DNA of 15,183 nt from JBBRZF01 sp038236965 (GCA_038236965.1 JBBRZF010000075.1:1-15183), one strand, 5' to 3'. Positions 6,479 through 13,982 are shown, counted from the stretch's first letter. Numbers and translations: made by a program. The notes: generated by a model from the sequence alone, not told the origin.

Positions 6479-8311
6479 TTAGCTTTCTACGTTGCTTGTT
6501 TCCGGAATGCCGCCCTTGCGAGGACGCCGATTCGATTGCAGTATCTTCTTCCGCAATCGCAAAAATTTCGGCGTTATCTCCACAAACTCGTCGTCGGCGA
6601 TGAATTCAATCGCCTGCTCCAGGTTCAGGTTCTTATAAGGGACCAGTCGAATCGCGTCATCGGCAGAAGAGGAACGCATATTCGTCAGCTTCTTTTCGCG
6701 GACGCAGTTCACGTCCATGTCCTTGTCGCGGGCATTTTCGCCGATGATCATGCCTTCATAAACTTCAAATCCAGCCGGAACGAACAGATTGCCGCGTTCC
6801 TGCAATCCCCACAGAGCGTAGGCCGTGGTACTTCCGTTGCGGTCAGAGACCAGCACTCCGGTAAGGCGGTGAGGTATCTCACCCTGCCATTCCGTGTATC
6901 CGCCGAACAACGAGTTCATCACGATGGTTCCGCGCGTGTCCGTCAACAGTTCGCTGCGAAGCCCGATCAGGCCGCGGCTTGGGACGGTGAACTCGATGCG
7001 CACGCGACCGAATCCGTGATTGTGCATATTCGTCACGGTGCCTTTGCGCATGCCGAGCTTTTCCATCACGACGCCGACAAATTCTTCTGGAACGTCGGTG
7101 CTCAGGTTCTCGACCGGCTCCATCGTCTTGCCGTTGATGCTCTTGGTCACGATCTCAGGCTTGCCGACCATCAGTTCGAAACCTTCACGACGCATCATTT
7201 CGATGAGAATGGCCAATTGCAGTTCGCCGCGTCCCATCACCTTGAAGGTGTCCGGGCTGCCCGTTTCTTCCATCCTGAGCGAAACGTTGGTGAGCAGTTC
7301 CTTGTCCAGGCGCTCACGCAGATTGCGCGACGTCACGTACTGTCCATCGCGTCCAGCGAAGGGCGATGTATTCACCGTGAACACCATTGCGATCGTAGGT
7401 TCGTCGATCACGATGCGCGCCAGTGGCACCGGGTTCTCGAGGTCGGTGATGGTGTCGCCGATGGTGATGCCGGTTACGCCCGCCACGGCGACGATATCGC
7501 CCAATTCCGTCTTCGTGATATCCACGCGTTTCAAGCCGTTGAACGAATACAGCTTCGTGATCTTCACCTTGTCGATCACGCCGTCGAGTTTCGCAATGGC
7601 AACTTCCTGCCCGAAATTCAACGTGCCGGTTACAACGCGGGCAATCGCGAGCCGTCCCAGGTAATCGGAGTAGTCCAAGTTACAGACAAGGATCTGTAGC
7701 GGACCATCCTCCTCGCCCGTCGGTTCCGGAATCGTCTTCACGATGGCTTCGAACAACGGTTGCAGGTCGGTGCCCGGGACGTTGATGTCCGTCGTCGCCG
7801 TGCCCAGTTTGCCGTTGGTGTAAAGCACGGGGAAATCCAACTGGTCTTCGCGTGCGTCCAGATCGATGAAGAGGTCGTAAATCTCGTTCAGCACTTCCTG
7901 GGAGCGCGCATCCGAGCGATCGATCTTGTTGATCACCACGATGGGAGGCAGGTTCGCTTCCAGCGCCTTGCTCAGCACGTAGCGCGTCTGCGGCAGCGGG
8001 CCTTCGGAGGCGTCCACCAGCAGCATGACGCCGTCCACCATCTTCAGAGCCCGTTCTACCTCGCCGCCGAAATCGCTGTGACCGGGCGTGTCCACAATAT
8101 TGATCTTGATGTGGTGGTAGAAAACGGCTGTGTTCTTCGCAAGGATGGTGATTCCACGCTCACGTTCGAGGTCGTTGGAATCCATCACGCGCTCGGCGTG
8201 ATGCTCATTGGAGCGGAAGATCCCGCTCTGATTCAACATGGCATCGACGAGCGTGGTCTTGCCGTGGTCAACGTGCGCAATTATGGCGATGTTTCGGATA
8301 GCCGTGCTCAA
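6479..8311 (-). CDS. typA: Ribosome-associated translational GTPase TypA/BipA
   Basis: A complete 610-residue TypA/BipA, the normal length for the family. It is an EF-G-like GTPase that binds the 70S ribosome and assists 50S assembly and stress or cold adaptation. The G-domain motifs are intact: G1 AHVDHGKTT (12-20), G2 ERGIT (51-55), G3 DTPGH (74-78) and G4 NKID (128-131). Domain II, the EF-G-like domains III and V (for example RGELQLAILIEMMRREGFE and FTVPSRGLIGLRSELL) and the BipA-specific C-terminal domain follow. Translation probably begins at TTG 8311 (residues MSTAIRNIAIIAHVDHG), because no in-frame ATG or GTG lies nearby upstream and the family conserves this N-terminus. GGAAAGGATC lies upstream at a slightly long spacing. 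A cold-shock gene lies immediately upstream on the same strand, separated by a terminator. Confidence 0.97.
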   Translation of the reverse strand: MSTAIRNIAIIAHVDHGKTTLVDAMLNQSGIFRSNEHHAERVMDSNDLERERGITILAKNTAVFYHHIKINIVDTPGHSDFGGEVERALKMVDGVMLLVDASEGPLPQTRYVLSKALEANLPPIVVINKIDRSDARSQEVLNEIYDLFIDLDAREDQLDFPVLYTNGKLGTATTDINVPGTDLQPLFEAIVKTIPEPTGEEDGPLQILVCNLDYSDYLGRLAIARVVTGTLNFGQEVAIAKLDGVIDKVKITKLYSFNGLKRVDITKTELGDIVAVAGVTGITIGDTITDLENPVPLARIVIDEPTIAMVFTVNTSPFAGRDGQYVTSRNLRERLDKELLTNVSLRMEETGSPDTFKVMGRGELQLAILIEMMRREGFELMVGKPEIVTKSINGKTMEPVENLSTDVPEEFVGVVMEKLGMRKGTVTNMHNHGFGRVRIEFTVPSRGLIGLRSELLTDTRGTIVMNSLFGGYTEWQGEIPHRLTGVLVSDRNGSTTAYALWGLQERGNLFVPAGFEVYEGMIIGENARDKDMDVNCVREKKLTNMRSSSADDAIRLVPYKNLNLEQAIEFIADDEFVEITPKFLRLRKKILQSNRRPRKGGIPETSNVES

Positions 8312-8403
8312 AACGTATGTGATCCTTTCCCGAATGTCAGAGCAGAGAAGCGAAACCAGAAGGGGCTCGATAATCGCCGAACGGGGTACTTTGGGGTTAT
8401 ATA

Positions 8404-8422
8404 CAGTTTACATGAAAAACTG
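8404..8422. promoter_or_regulatory. Inverted repeat beside a TATATA box upstream of typA
   Basis: CAGTTT (8404-8409) and AAACTG (8417-8422) form an exact 6-base inverted repeat with a 7-base spacer. It touches a TATATA sequence at 8398-8403 that could be the typA -10 box on the minus strand, about 87 bases before the start codon. No good -35 hexamer is seen at normal spacing. An operator overlapping the promoter is possible but unproven. Confidence 0.25.
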
Positions 8423-8528
8423 GGCATTCTCAGACGAGATGCAGCTACAATTCCTGGCGCGAAATCCGTAGGCGGTTCCACGGATAACGCTACCTCGCTC
8501 GCGCCAGCATATGACAAACAAACAAAGA

Positions 8529-8547
8529 GGGCGGCTTGTGGCCGCCC
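8529..8547 (-). terminator. Cold-shock gene terminator
   Basis: GGGCGGC (8529-8535) and GCCGCCC (8541-8547) form a perfect 7-bp stem around a 5-base loop. On the minus strand it is followed by TCTTTGTTTGT. It lies about 40 bases after the cold-shock stop codon and insulates typA from it. Confidence 0.85.
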
Positions 8548-8550
8548 CCT

Positions 8551-8582
8551 TACCTTCTGAACTTTTTACCTTCTGAACTTTG
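8551..8582. repeat. 16-nt tandem duplication in the cold-shock 3' region
   Basis: TACCTTCTGAACTTTT (8551-8566) is followed directly by TACCTTCTGAACTTTG (8567-8582), identical at 15 of 16 positions. It fills the gap between the cold-shock stop codon (8585) and its terminator hairpin. Confidence 0.9.
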
Positions 8583-8584
8583 CG

Positions 8585-8785
8585 TTACAGAACGGTGACG
8601 TTTTCTGCCTGCCAGCCCTTGGGTCCTTTTACAACGTTGAACTGCACAGCCTGACCTTCCTGGAGGCTGCGGAAGCCGTTCGACTGAATGGCGGAGAAGT
8701 GAACGAATACGTCTTCACCGTTCTGGCGGCTAATGAATCCAAATCCCTTTGCGTCGTTGAACCACTTTACTGTTCCTTGTTCCAT
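8585..8785 (-). CDS. Cold-shock domain protein (CspA family)
   Basis: A complete 66-residue protein of single cold-shock-domain (OB-fold) type, which binds single-stranded RNA and DNA and melts RNA structure. The opening MEQGTVKWFNDAKGFGFI contains RNP1 (KGFGFI, 13-18). RNP2 is VFVHF (26-30), followed by the usual FRSLQEGQAVQF and the PKGWQAENV ending. ATG 8785 is chosen because the family begins at this Met and AAGGAA lies about 11 bases upstream; an open frame continues to 8890 but is leader. A TAAAAT hexamer at 8901-8906 (minus) could be the promoter -10 box, which would give a leader of about 110 bases, as is common for cold-regulated csp genes. The hemerythrin-like gene is divergent on the other side. 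Confidence 0.96.
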   Translation of the reverse strand: MEQGTVKWFNDAKGFGFISRQNGEDVFVHFSAIQSNGFRSLQEGQAVQFNVVKGPKGWQAENVTVL

Positions 8786-9045
8786 GGTAATGCTGTTTCC
8801 TTTTCGTTTTTGTAGCTGAGTGAATTCGGAAGGTACATCAGAGGCAGGCGAGCTGGTTATGCAGGTGCTGCTCACGTCCGTCCAAATCAAACGCGCGCAT
8901 ATTTTAGCCCGAATTTCCTTCCAGAATGCGAATTTCTCGCGCCATTTATCGTAAGTTGCTGATTCTAAGCGTACTAAAGTTGCACAAGCTACGGTGCGAC
9001 TTTCCCCATTCGACAGTCTTCGCCCAAAGTTCGATAATCAGAGCA

Positions 9046-9582
9046 ATGTTGAATCAGATCAATCTCTCCAGGAAATCTACAGCCGATGACGCCACAACTC
9101 TCTTGCTCGGCTGCCATGAACGCATACGCCACTTCAGTTCGGTTGCCGTGAAGCTCGCGCACGCCCAGGGAGCATCGCCCGCTGATACGGTGGAAGCTGC
9201 CAACGCTTTGCTCCGTTACTTCACGGTCGCGTTGCCCCTCCACGAAGCCGACGAGAATATCTCCCTGCATCCCCGCATCCGCAAAGCCGCGCCCGTGGGC
9301 GACCTCGGAGGCCCTGCCGTCGATGCCATGGTTGAGCAGCACGAACATATCGACATCATCGTCGAACGCCTTGTTCCACTCTGGACTCTGGTCAAGAGCA
9401 GTCCCGACAAGCTCGAAGAACTGGCGGGAGAGATGTGCGGCCTTACCAGTCGTCTCAGCGAACTCTTTACGGCACATCTCGAACTCGAGGAGAGCACTGT
9501 CTTCCCGGCGATGGCGCGCTTGCTTACGGAAGCAGAACTGCAAACCATCGTTCAGGAAATGAAGAGCCGTCGCCAAGCGTAG
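9046..9582 (+). CDS. Hemerythrin-like HHE cation-binding protein
   Basis: A 178-residue cytoplasmic four-helix-bundle protein of the hemerythrin/HHE family. Possible metal ligands are spread over the four helices: His24 (GCHERIRHF), His66 and Glu67/Glu70 with His75 (LPLHEADENISLHPRI), His99 and His101 (EQHEHIDII), and His144 with Glu148/Glu149 (TAHLELEESTVFPAM). Such proteins bind a di-iron centre and act in oxygen, NO or iron handling; the specific role here is unknown. The start is ATG 9046, where homology-like sequence begins. An in-frame ATG at 8926 would add 40 residues lying in the divergent promoter region. The ribosome-binding site is weak for both. A terminator follows at 9627. Confidence 0.88.
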   Translation: MLNQINLSRKSTADDATTLLLGCHERIRHFSSVAVKLAHAQGASPADTVEAANALLRYFTVALPLHEADENISLHPRIRKAAPVGDLGGPAVDAMVEQHEHIDIIVERLVPLWTLVKSSPDKLEELAGEMCGLTSRLSELFTAHLELEESTVFPAMARLLTEAELQTIVQEMKSRRQA

Positions 9583-9626
9583 AAACTTCATCGCCCCAGT
9601 CAGATAACCGTAATGAACAAGAAAGC

Positions 9627-9651
9627 CCGGCTGGTTGTCAGCCGGCCTTTC
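9627..9651 (+). terminator. Terminator after hemerythrin-like gene
   Basis: CCGGCTG (9627-9633) and CAGCCGG (9639-9645) form a 7-bp stem with loop GTTGT, followed by CCTTTCTTC. Flanking GAAAG and CTTTC extend the stem past a mismatch. Confidence 0.85.
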
Positions 9652-9688
9652 TTCGTCGCAGAATCAAACCATTTCGGTCGGGTGATGT

Positions 9689-9723
9689 AGTTCGATGTGA
9701 CACCGTTCTCCTTCCATCGAACT
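9689..9723. other. Unassigned 9-bp inverted repeat
   Basis: AGTTCGATG (9689-9697) and CATCGAACT (9715-9723) are exact reverse complements separated by 17 bases, in the gap between the hemerythrin-like and DinB-like genes. No T run follows on either strand, so it is not a typical terminator. It may be a protein-binding site or an RNA structure. Confidence 0.4.
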
Positions 9724-9852
9724 CAAGCAGCAGAAACGGTAAAAAACCTGCGCCATCACCCTTCGCCTATGATGCAAGGTCCCGCGAAGCGTTTGCCATG
9801 ATTCACCATTTGCTATTGCGCGGCGAATTGAATCGGCCCACGCCGTTACTTC

Positions 9853-10371
9853 CTATTCCTTTGCTTTGGCCGTGGGTGGCAGAAGCCCGTTGAGGCGAAG
9901 GTACATCGCGGCTGCAGAATAGTGGTCTGCCCAGTCGCTCGTAAGGGAGATCACCGCAGCGGCTTTCGTGGCCTTGCGGCCGCCGAACAGGGTGACTTCA
10001 TCGCCCAGTTTGGCATCTGCTAATTGATGCAAGGCCGTGGAGCAGAAATCAAACGATCCCTTCAGCGCCTCCACCAGTTTTTCTTTTGAATCACTCTCGG
10101 AGACCTTCGTCCCAGGTGCGGCATTGCCAGAGATCTTCGAGCACAACAGGTCATTCGATTCCGTGATGTGACCAAGCAGGTGCGCAAACGACATCTGTGC
10201 CGGTGTCGGTTTGAAGCCGTACTTCTCCGCTGGCATCTCCTGCGCAGCCTCGATCAGATTCTTCTGTCCCCGTTGCAAGGCATCGCGCGCGGCCGCAGCC
10301 ACGGGATTGCTCTGCGCGTAGCTCAAAAGGGGCAACGCACACAATGCGATGACGCTGATGATTCGTTTCAT
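9853..10371 (-). CDS. Exported DinB-like protein
   Basis: A 172-residue protein with a Sec-type signal peptide (MKRIISVIALCALPLLSYA, probable cleavage after residue 19). A DinB/YfiT-like four-helix domain follows. Candidate metal-binding histidines are His64 and His68 (FAHLLGHITESN) and His150 (SDWADHYSAAAMYLRLNG), in the order expected for the DinB superfamily. The region RDALQRGQKNLIEAAQEMPAEKYGFKPTPAQMSFAHL matches the family's first two helices. Exported DinB proteins are uncharacterised; some cytoplasmic relatives are thiol-dependent transferases. The start is certain: AGGAGG lies 6 bases before ATG 10371. The longer frame to 10449 is leader. No clear terminator is seen after the stop. 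Confidence 0.88.
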   Translation of the reverse strand: MKRIISVIALCALPLLSYAQSNPVAAAARDALQRGQKNLIEAAQEMPAEKYGFKPTPAQMSFAHLLGHITESNDLLCSKISGNAAPGTKVSESDSKEKLVEALKGSFDFCSTALHQLADAKLGDEVTLFGGRKATKAAAVISLTSDWADHYSAAAMYLRLNGLLPPTAKAKE

Positions 10372-10470
10372 GAATCCTCCTGCGAATAATAGAGTTGAGC
10401 CGAGGACCAAACGTTGGCTAAGTGCTTTCCAAGCGACTATTGCGATCATTCGTTGTCCGCATGCCTGAGC

Positions 10471-10500
10471 AAAAAATGGCAGCTCCCTTGGGAAGCTACC
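10471..10500 (-). terminator. tRNA-Ser terminator
   Basis: On the minus strand GGTAGCTTCCC, a two-base loop and GGGAGCTGCC form a stem with one bulged base and one G-T pair (10478-10500), followed by ATTTTTTG. It lies about 23 bases after the tRNA 3' end. Confidence 0.8.
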
Positions 10501-10522
10501 GTCGCAAGTTGCTCTTAGATTA

Positions 10523-10612
10523 TGGCGGAGGGTGAGGGATTCGAACCCCCGTTACGGTTTCCCGTAAAGCGGTTTTCAAGACCGCCTGTTTCAACCGCTC
10601 ACACAACCCTCC
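10523..10612 (-). tRNA. tRNA-Ser(TGA)
   Basis: A complete 90-base class II tRNA with encoded CCA. The acceptor GGAGGGT pairs with ACCCTCC, and the discriminator is G. The anticodon stem GCGGT/ACCGC encloses the loop CTTGAAA, so the anticodon is TGA (10576-10578 on the plus strand), which reads UCA-type serine codons. The long variable arm contains ACGG-GAAA-CCGT, as expected for serine, and the T-arm loop is TTCGAAT. A terminator follows directly, so it is probably a single-gene unit. Confidence 0.97.
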
Positions 10613-10668
10613 GCGCGTGGACTCTGTCTCTGATTATTGTATGTCAACCAGTGAGCGAGCGGGTTGGC

Positions 10669-10743
10669 CTACTTGAACTGGCTTCGGAAAACACTTTTGA
10701 TGTGAGCAAGTCTAACCTCAAGCGCTTCTATCTCTTCTTTCAT
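10669..10743 (-). CDS. Possible 24-residue small ORF upstream of tRNA-Ser
   Basis: From ATG 10743 the frame reads MKEEIEALEVRLAHIKSVFR and ends at TAG 10669, a charged, helix-prone peptide. The same frame stays coding-like further upstream (KESFYDAISKGRHFE), but the only start codons there lie inside the terminator hairpin of the preceding gene. A TATACT hexamer at 10800-10805 (minus strand) could serve this ORF or the tRNA. The composition suggests real coding, but no good start or ribosome-binding site supports it, so this is tentative. Confidence 0.2.
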   Translation of the reverse strand: MKEEIEALEVRLAHIKSVFRSQFK

Positions 10744-10836
10744 CTCAAAGTGGCGGCCCTTGGAGATGGCGTCGTAGAAAGATTCTTTGGCGTGCTGTAG
10801 TATACCGTCGCCACCGAAAAGGAGATCCCGACACAG

Positions 10837-10862
10837 AAAAAGCGCCACCCGCAGGTGGCGCT
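10837..10862 (-). terminator. Terminator of the secreted-protein gene
   Basis: AGCGCCACC (10841-10849) and GGTGGCGCT (10854-10862) form a perfect 9-bp stem with a 4-base loop. On the minus strand the hairpin is followed by TTTTCTG. It lies 18 bases after the stop codon of the 10881 gene. Confidence 0.9.
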
Positions 10863-10880
10863 GCAATCAATCTCGCCTGC

Positions 10881-11804
10881 TCACTGAGGCCGTTGAACTT
10901 CCACAACGTCTCCGAGGTGAATGTCTTCCACCGACCTCGTGATGATCGCCGTTGCCGAATCAGCCGTCGTGCTCATGATCATCAGTTCGCCCAATCCGCG
11001 CCACGGAAGTTTCGTCCCCGTGCTCTTTTTGGGCGGATGCGGGTCCTTTTGCGTATCTTCGCCAAAAGGAGCTTTCAAGCTGAGGCGCTCCACCGGCGGC
11101 AGGTCCTGCGGGTTGTACGAGCGCGATATTCGCAGGTAGTCGCCTGGCTTCACGCCCTGGTTGGTGCCCAGATTGATGTAGACCTTGCGATACAGTCCCA
11201 CGACCTCGTCGAAATCTTTGCCCATCACGATGCGGCCGCTAGCCGTGCCGTCCCACGTGACGAATTTTTCGAAGGGACGATTCTCGGTGCGGAAAGCGGG
11301 GCGCGGACGCTCCACAAATGGAATCAGCGTGTCGCCGATGACCAGCGTGTCGCAAGTGAACTCCACTTTTGCGACCGCGATTTTTCCGTCGATGCGCGTG
11401 ATCATCACGCGTCCCACGTCGGCATAGAGATTGCCCAGCCGATTAAGAAGCTTGTTTTGTCCCGGATAAAGTTCTTCGTGGTTCGGATCTTTCAACATCC
11501 GCACAACGCTGTATTGCGAACCGACATTCATGCCTTCGGCGCTCAAAAATACCATACCGCGCTCCACGCTGCGCGAGACATCGGGATTCAGGGCGGTCAC
11601 CACCTGATTATTGGTGGGCAATTTTTCCTTGGTGACGAATCCCGAGCAGTAAAAATCGGAGTAGCTGGGTGCCGTGCCGCGATCCGCCATGGTAGAGAGG
11701 ACCTTCGTCTGTTCCGCAGGGCTCTCGAAACCAGGCGGCGGTGCCTGTACCTGTGCAGTTGCCAGACCGCTGAACAGTGTCAGCGCCACGAGAATCCGTT
11801 TCAT
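10881..11804 (-). CDS. Secreted protein with two FlgT-C-like repeat modules
   Basis: A 307-residue exported protein of no firmly recognised family. Residues 1-17 form a signal peptide (MKRILVALTLFSGLATA, then Q). The mature part has two cysteines (53 and 151) that could form a disulfide. Residues 130-163 (VGRVMITRIDGKIAVAK to GDTLIPF) and 271-304 (LGELMIMSTTADSATAI to GDVVEVQ) align without gaps on the pattern G-x-x-MI, Ala, hydrophobic, GD, so the protein has an internal repeat. A third turn, GLYRKVYINLGTNQGVKPGDYLRI (204-226, shown in part), recalls the C-terminal domain of flagellar FlgT and similar small beta-barrels. Residues 240-267 are a Pro/Lys-rich linker. ATG 11804 is chosen because GGAGGAGCT lies directly before it; the longer frame to 11918 lacks support. 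A periplasmic or outer-membrane-associated role is inferred only. Confidence 0.82.
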   Translation of the reverse strand: MKRILVALTLFSGLATAQVQAPPPGFESPAEQTKVLSTMADRGTAPSYSDFYCSGFVTKEKLPTNNQVVTALNPDVSRSVERGMVFLSAEGMNVGSQYSVVRMLKDPNHEELYPGQNKLLNRLGNLYADVGRVMITRIDGKIAVAKVEFTCDTLVIGDTLIPFVERPRPAFRTENRPFEKFVTWDGTASGRIVMGKDFDEVVGLYRKVYINLGTNQGVKPGDYLRISRSYNPQDLPPVERLSLKAPFGEDTQKDPHPPKKSTGTKLPWRGLGELMIMSTTADSATAIITRSVEDIHLGDVVEVQRPQ

Positions 11805-12128
11805 AGCTCCTCCGAATGGCCAGCCTAGGGCGTTTATGGCGCCAGACGGGCTCAATGCCCACGTATTTACCGCTTTGCAATCTTTGGCCTGCCACAACCC
11901 CCCGCAGTCTAGCGTCAAACGGCGGCCGGGCAGAGTTTCCCAGCGGAAAAGCTAGCAAACACGCAACGCATAAGCAAGGTTACCGTTGGCCGCCTTATTG
12001 ACCGCTAAGGTACATGGGCGTCGATTCAAATCGGGAACTTTACTGATTCTCTTGCATATGAATTGGTGCAACTGTACCATGCCCAGCAGCCAATGAGTAC
12101 CTCTCCAATGAGTTACGGAGTGCGGTTG
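11805..12128. other. Divergent intergenic region
   Basis: These 324 bases separate the divergent secreted-protein and aroDE genes and must hold both promoters. I see no convincing sigma-70 box pair on either strand and no RNA gene. In-frame upstream starts for aroDE (TTG 12063, ATG 12093 and ATG 12108) lie here but lack ribosome-binding sites. Confidence 0.5.
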
Positions 12129-13718
12129 ATGCGCGCTCGCATACCTAAGGTATGCGTCGCCATAGCCAGCACGGAAGCAGCCGACCTGATCGAAAAGGCC
12201 GAAATCCTTGTACGCGACAATCACCTGCTGGAATTCAGGCTCGACTATCTGAAGACTCCGGGCAGCGTTTTACCCAAGATCAAGAAATTTCTGGAGTTAC
12301 ATCCGGACGTCATGCTCATCGCGACCTGTCGTCGCGCCGTCAATGGCGGCAAGTTCCGTGGTTCCGCCGCGGCGCAACTCGACATCCTTCTCAAGGCGGT
12401 GAACGTCGGCTGCCACATCGTCGATATCGAACTCGAAAGCGCCGAATCGCTTAAGACGGCGGAAATGGATAAGCTGCGGGCGAAGGTCGCCGTGCTGCTT
12501 TCGTATCACGACTTCAAAGCCACCAAGAAGCTCGACGAAACTTTCGCACGCATGAAGTTGATTCCGGCCGAGTTCTACAAGCTGGTTTCCACCGCTACCA
12601 GTCTGCACGACAACGTAGTGATGATGAAGTTCCTGCAGGCCAATCATGACCAGTATTCGCTCATCGGTCTCTGCATGGGCGAGCAGGGAATCATCAGCCG
12701 CGTGCTTGGCGTCCGCGCCGGCAGCATCTTCACCTTCGGCTCCGCCGGAGCGGGTGAAGAAACGGCTCCAGGACAGGTGAGCGCGCGCGAGCTGCGCGAT
12801 ACCTATCGCATCGAGATGGTGGACGGCGCGACCAAGGTTTACGGCGTTGCCGGCGATCCTGTTTCGCATTCGCTTTCGCCCATCCTGATGAATGCGGCCT
12901 TCCGTCGCGAAAACGTCAATGCCGTTTACCTTCCGCTTCATGCCAGGAAGTTGACCGACCTCATCGCTTGCGTGCAAGGAATTCCCATCCACGGACTCAG
13001 CGTGACCATGCCTTACAAGCAGGACATCGTTGAAGAGCTGGACAACAGTGACGCTCCCACGCAGAAAACGGGCGCATGCAACACGGTCGTCCGCGCACAG
13101 GACGGACGTCTTTACGGCTTCAACGCGGACGTTTACGGCGTCTGGGCTCCGCTTGAACAGCGTATGAATCTGCAAGGTGCGAACATCCTGCTGCTCGGCT
13201 CCGGCGGTGCCGCACGGGCAGCGGTCTTCGGACTCAAAGGACGCGGCGCAGAAGTCTACATCCTGAATCGCACGGTGCCGACCGCACAGAAGCTGGCGAA
13301 ACAGGCGGGCGCAAAGTGCATCAAGCGTGCCGACCTGAAGAAGCAGACCTTCGACGTCATCATCAACGCAACCCCTTTAGGCATGGGCCAGAACAAGCAG
13401 TCTGCGTTGGAAGAGAAAGAGTTGAAAGAGACGAAGGCGAAGTATCTGTTCGACCTGGTCTACAACCCGGTGGAAACCAAGCTGATGAAGATGGCGGTTG
13501 CCGCGGGCATGCAGGTGATCGGCGGCGTGGAGATGTTCGTGCAGCAAGGCGCGCACCAGTTCGAGATATGGACTGGGAAACCCGCGCCCATCGCGGAGAT
13601 GCAGTACGTAGTGAATCGCGAACTGCAGACGCGCGCCTCGGTGGAAACTGCGGGCAACAACGGCAACTCCAAACCGGCGGCCAAGAAGGCGACCAAGAAG
13701 GCGACCAAGAAGAAGTAG
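12129..13718 (+). CDS. aroDE: Fused 3-dehydroquinate dehydratase (type I)-shikimate dehydrogenase
   Basis: A 529-residue bifunctional enzyme for steps 3 and 4 of the shikimate pathway: 3-dehydroquinate to 3-dehydroshikimate, then NADPH reduction to shikimate. The N-terminal type I dehydratase domain (about 1-220) shows EFRLDY (35-40), IATCRR (Arg68/69), VDIELES, SYHDF with the general acid/base His127, FYKLVSTA with the Schiff-base Lys151, GIISR (Arg191) and APGQ (Gln216). The dehydrogenase domain (about 236-490) shows GDPVSHSLSP (His247), SVTMPYK with catalytic Lys297, GACNTV, GFNAD with Asp334, the NADP loop GSGGAARA (357-364), NRT (380-382) and GGVEMFVQQGAHQF. The tail (about 517-529) is Lys/Ala-rich, KPAAKKATKKATKKK. 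ATG 12129 is chosen because GGAG lies 8 bases upstream and the family starts at this RxPKVCVAI segment. A strong terminator follows. Confidence 0.96.
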   Translation: MRARIPKVCVAIASTEAADLIEKAEILVRDNHLLEFRLDYLKTPGSVLPKIKKFLELHPDVMLIATCRRAVNGGKFRGSAAAQLDILLKAVNVGCHIVDIELESAESLKTAEMDKLRAKVAVLLSYHDFKATKKLDETFARMKLIPAEFYKLVSTATSLHDNVVMMKFLQANHDQYSLIGLCMGEQGIISRVLGVRAGSIFTFGSAGAGEETAPGQVSARELRDTYRIEMVDGATKVYGVAGDPVSHSLSPILMNAAFRRENVNAVYLPLHARKLTDLIACVQGIPIHGLSVTMPYKQDIVEELDNSDAPTQKTGACNTVVRAQDGRLYGFNADVYGVWAPLEQRMNLQGANILLLGSGGAARAAVFGLKGRGAEVYILNRTVPTAQKLAKQAGAKCIKRADLKKQTFDVIINATPLGMGQNKQSALEEKELKETKAKYLFDLVYNPVETKLMKMAVAAGMQVIGGVEMFVQQGAHQFEIWTGKPAPIAEMQYVVNRELQTRASVETAGNNGNSKPAAKKATKKATKKK

Positions 13719-13740
13719 TCTAAGGCCAAGCAAGCTCCCA

Positions 13741-13775
13741 AAAGCTCCACGTCGAAGGGCGTGGAGCTTTTTATT
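13741..13775 (+). terminator. aroDE terminator
   Basis: AAAGCTCCACG (13741-13751) and CGTGGAGCTTT (13760-13770) form a perfect 11-bp stem around an 8-base loop, followed by TTATTT. It begins 22 bases after the aroDE stop. Confidence 0.92.
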
Positions 13776-13831
13776 TGCGTGGAGTAGTGGGTTGTAAGTT
13801 GTTGAGCGGAAGCGGGTTGCTGGATATTGGC

Positions 13832-13889
13832 TGGCAAAATATTGAGCCTAGGGGAGTTAGGGGCAAAATATTGAAAGCAGGGCAGTTAA
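13832..13889. repeat. 29-nt tandem duplication
   Basis: Two adjacent 29-base units (13832-13860 and 13861-13889) match at 22 of 29 positions. Each contains the exact core GGCAAAATATTGA (13833-13845 and 13862-13874) and a later AGTTA. Confidence 0.8.
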
Positions 13890-13982
13890 GTGGCGTTTCC
13901 GGGCGGTTTGGGCGCGGGTGAGGTGCGGATAGGTGCGGGTTATTTGCGGATAGTTGGCGGTTAGAGTCGGGAGCGGATTAGA

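Noticed and set aside
6338..7699. 453-residue plus-strand frame opposite typA
   Set aside because: Antisense shadow of typA; typA motifs are complete and in order.
12000..12050. Possible tRNA fragment around GTCGATTCAAATCGG
   Set aside because: The flanking bases do not form a five-base T-stem and no acceptor or anticodon stem is found.
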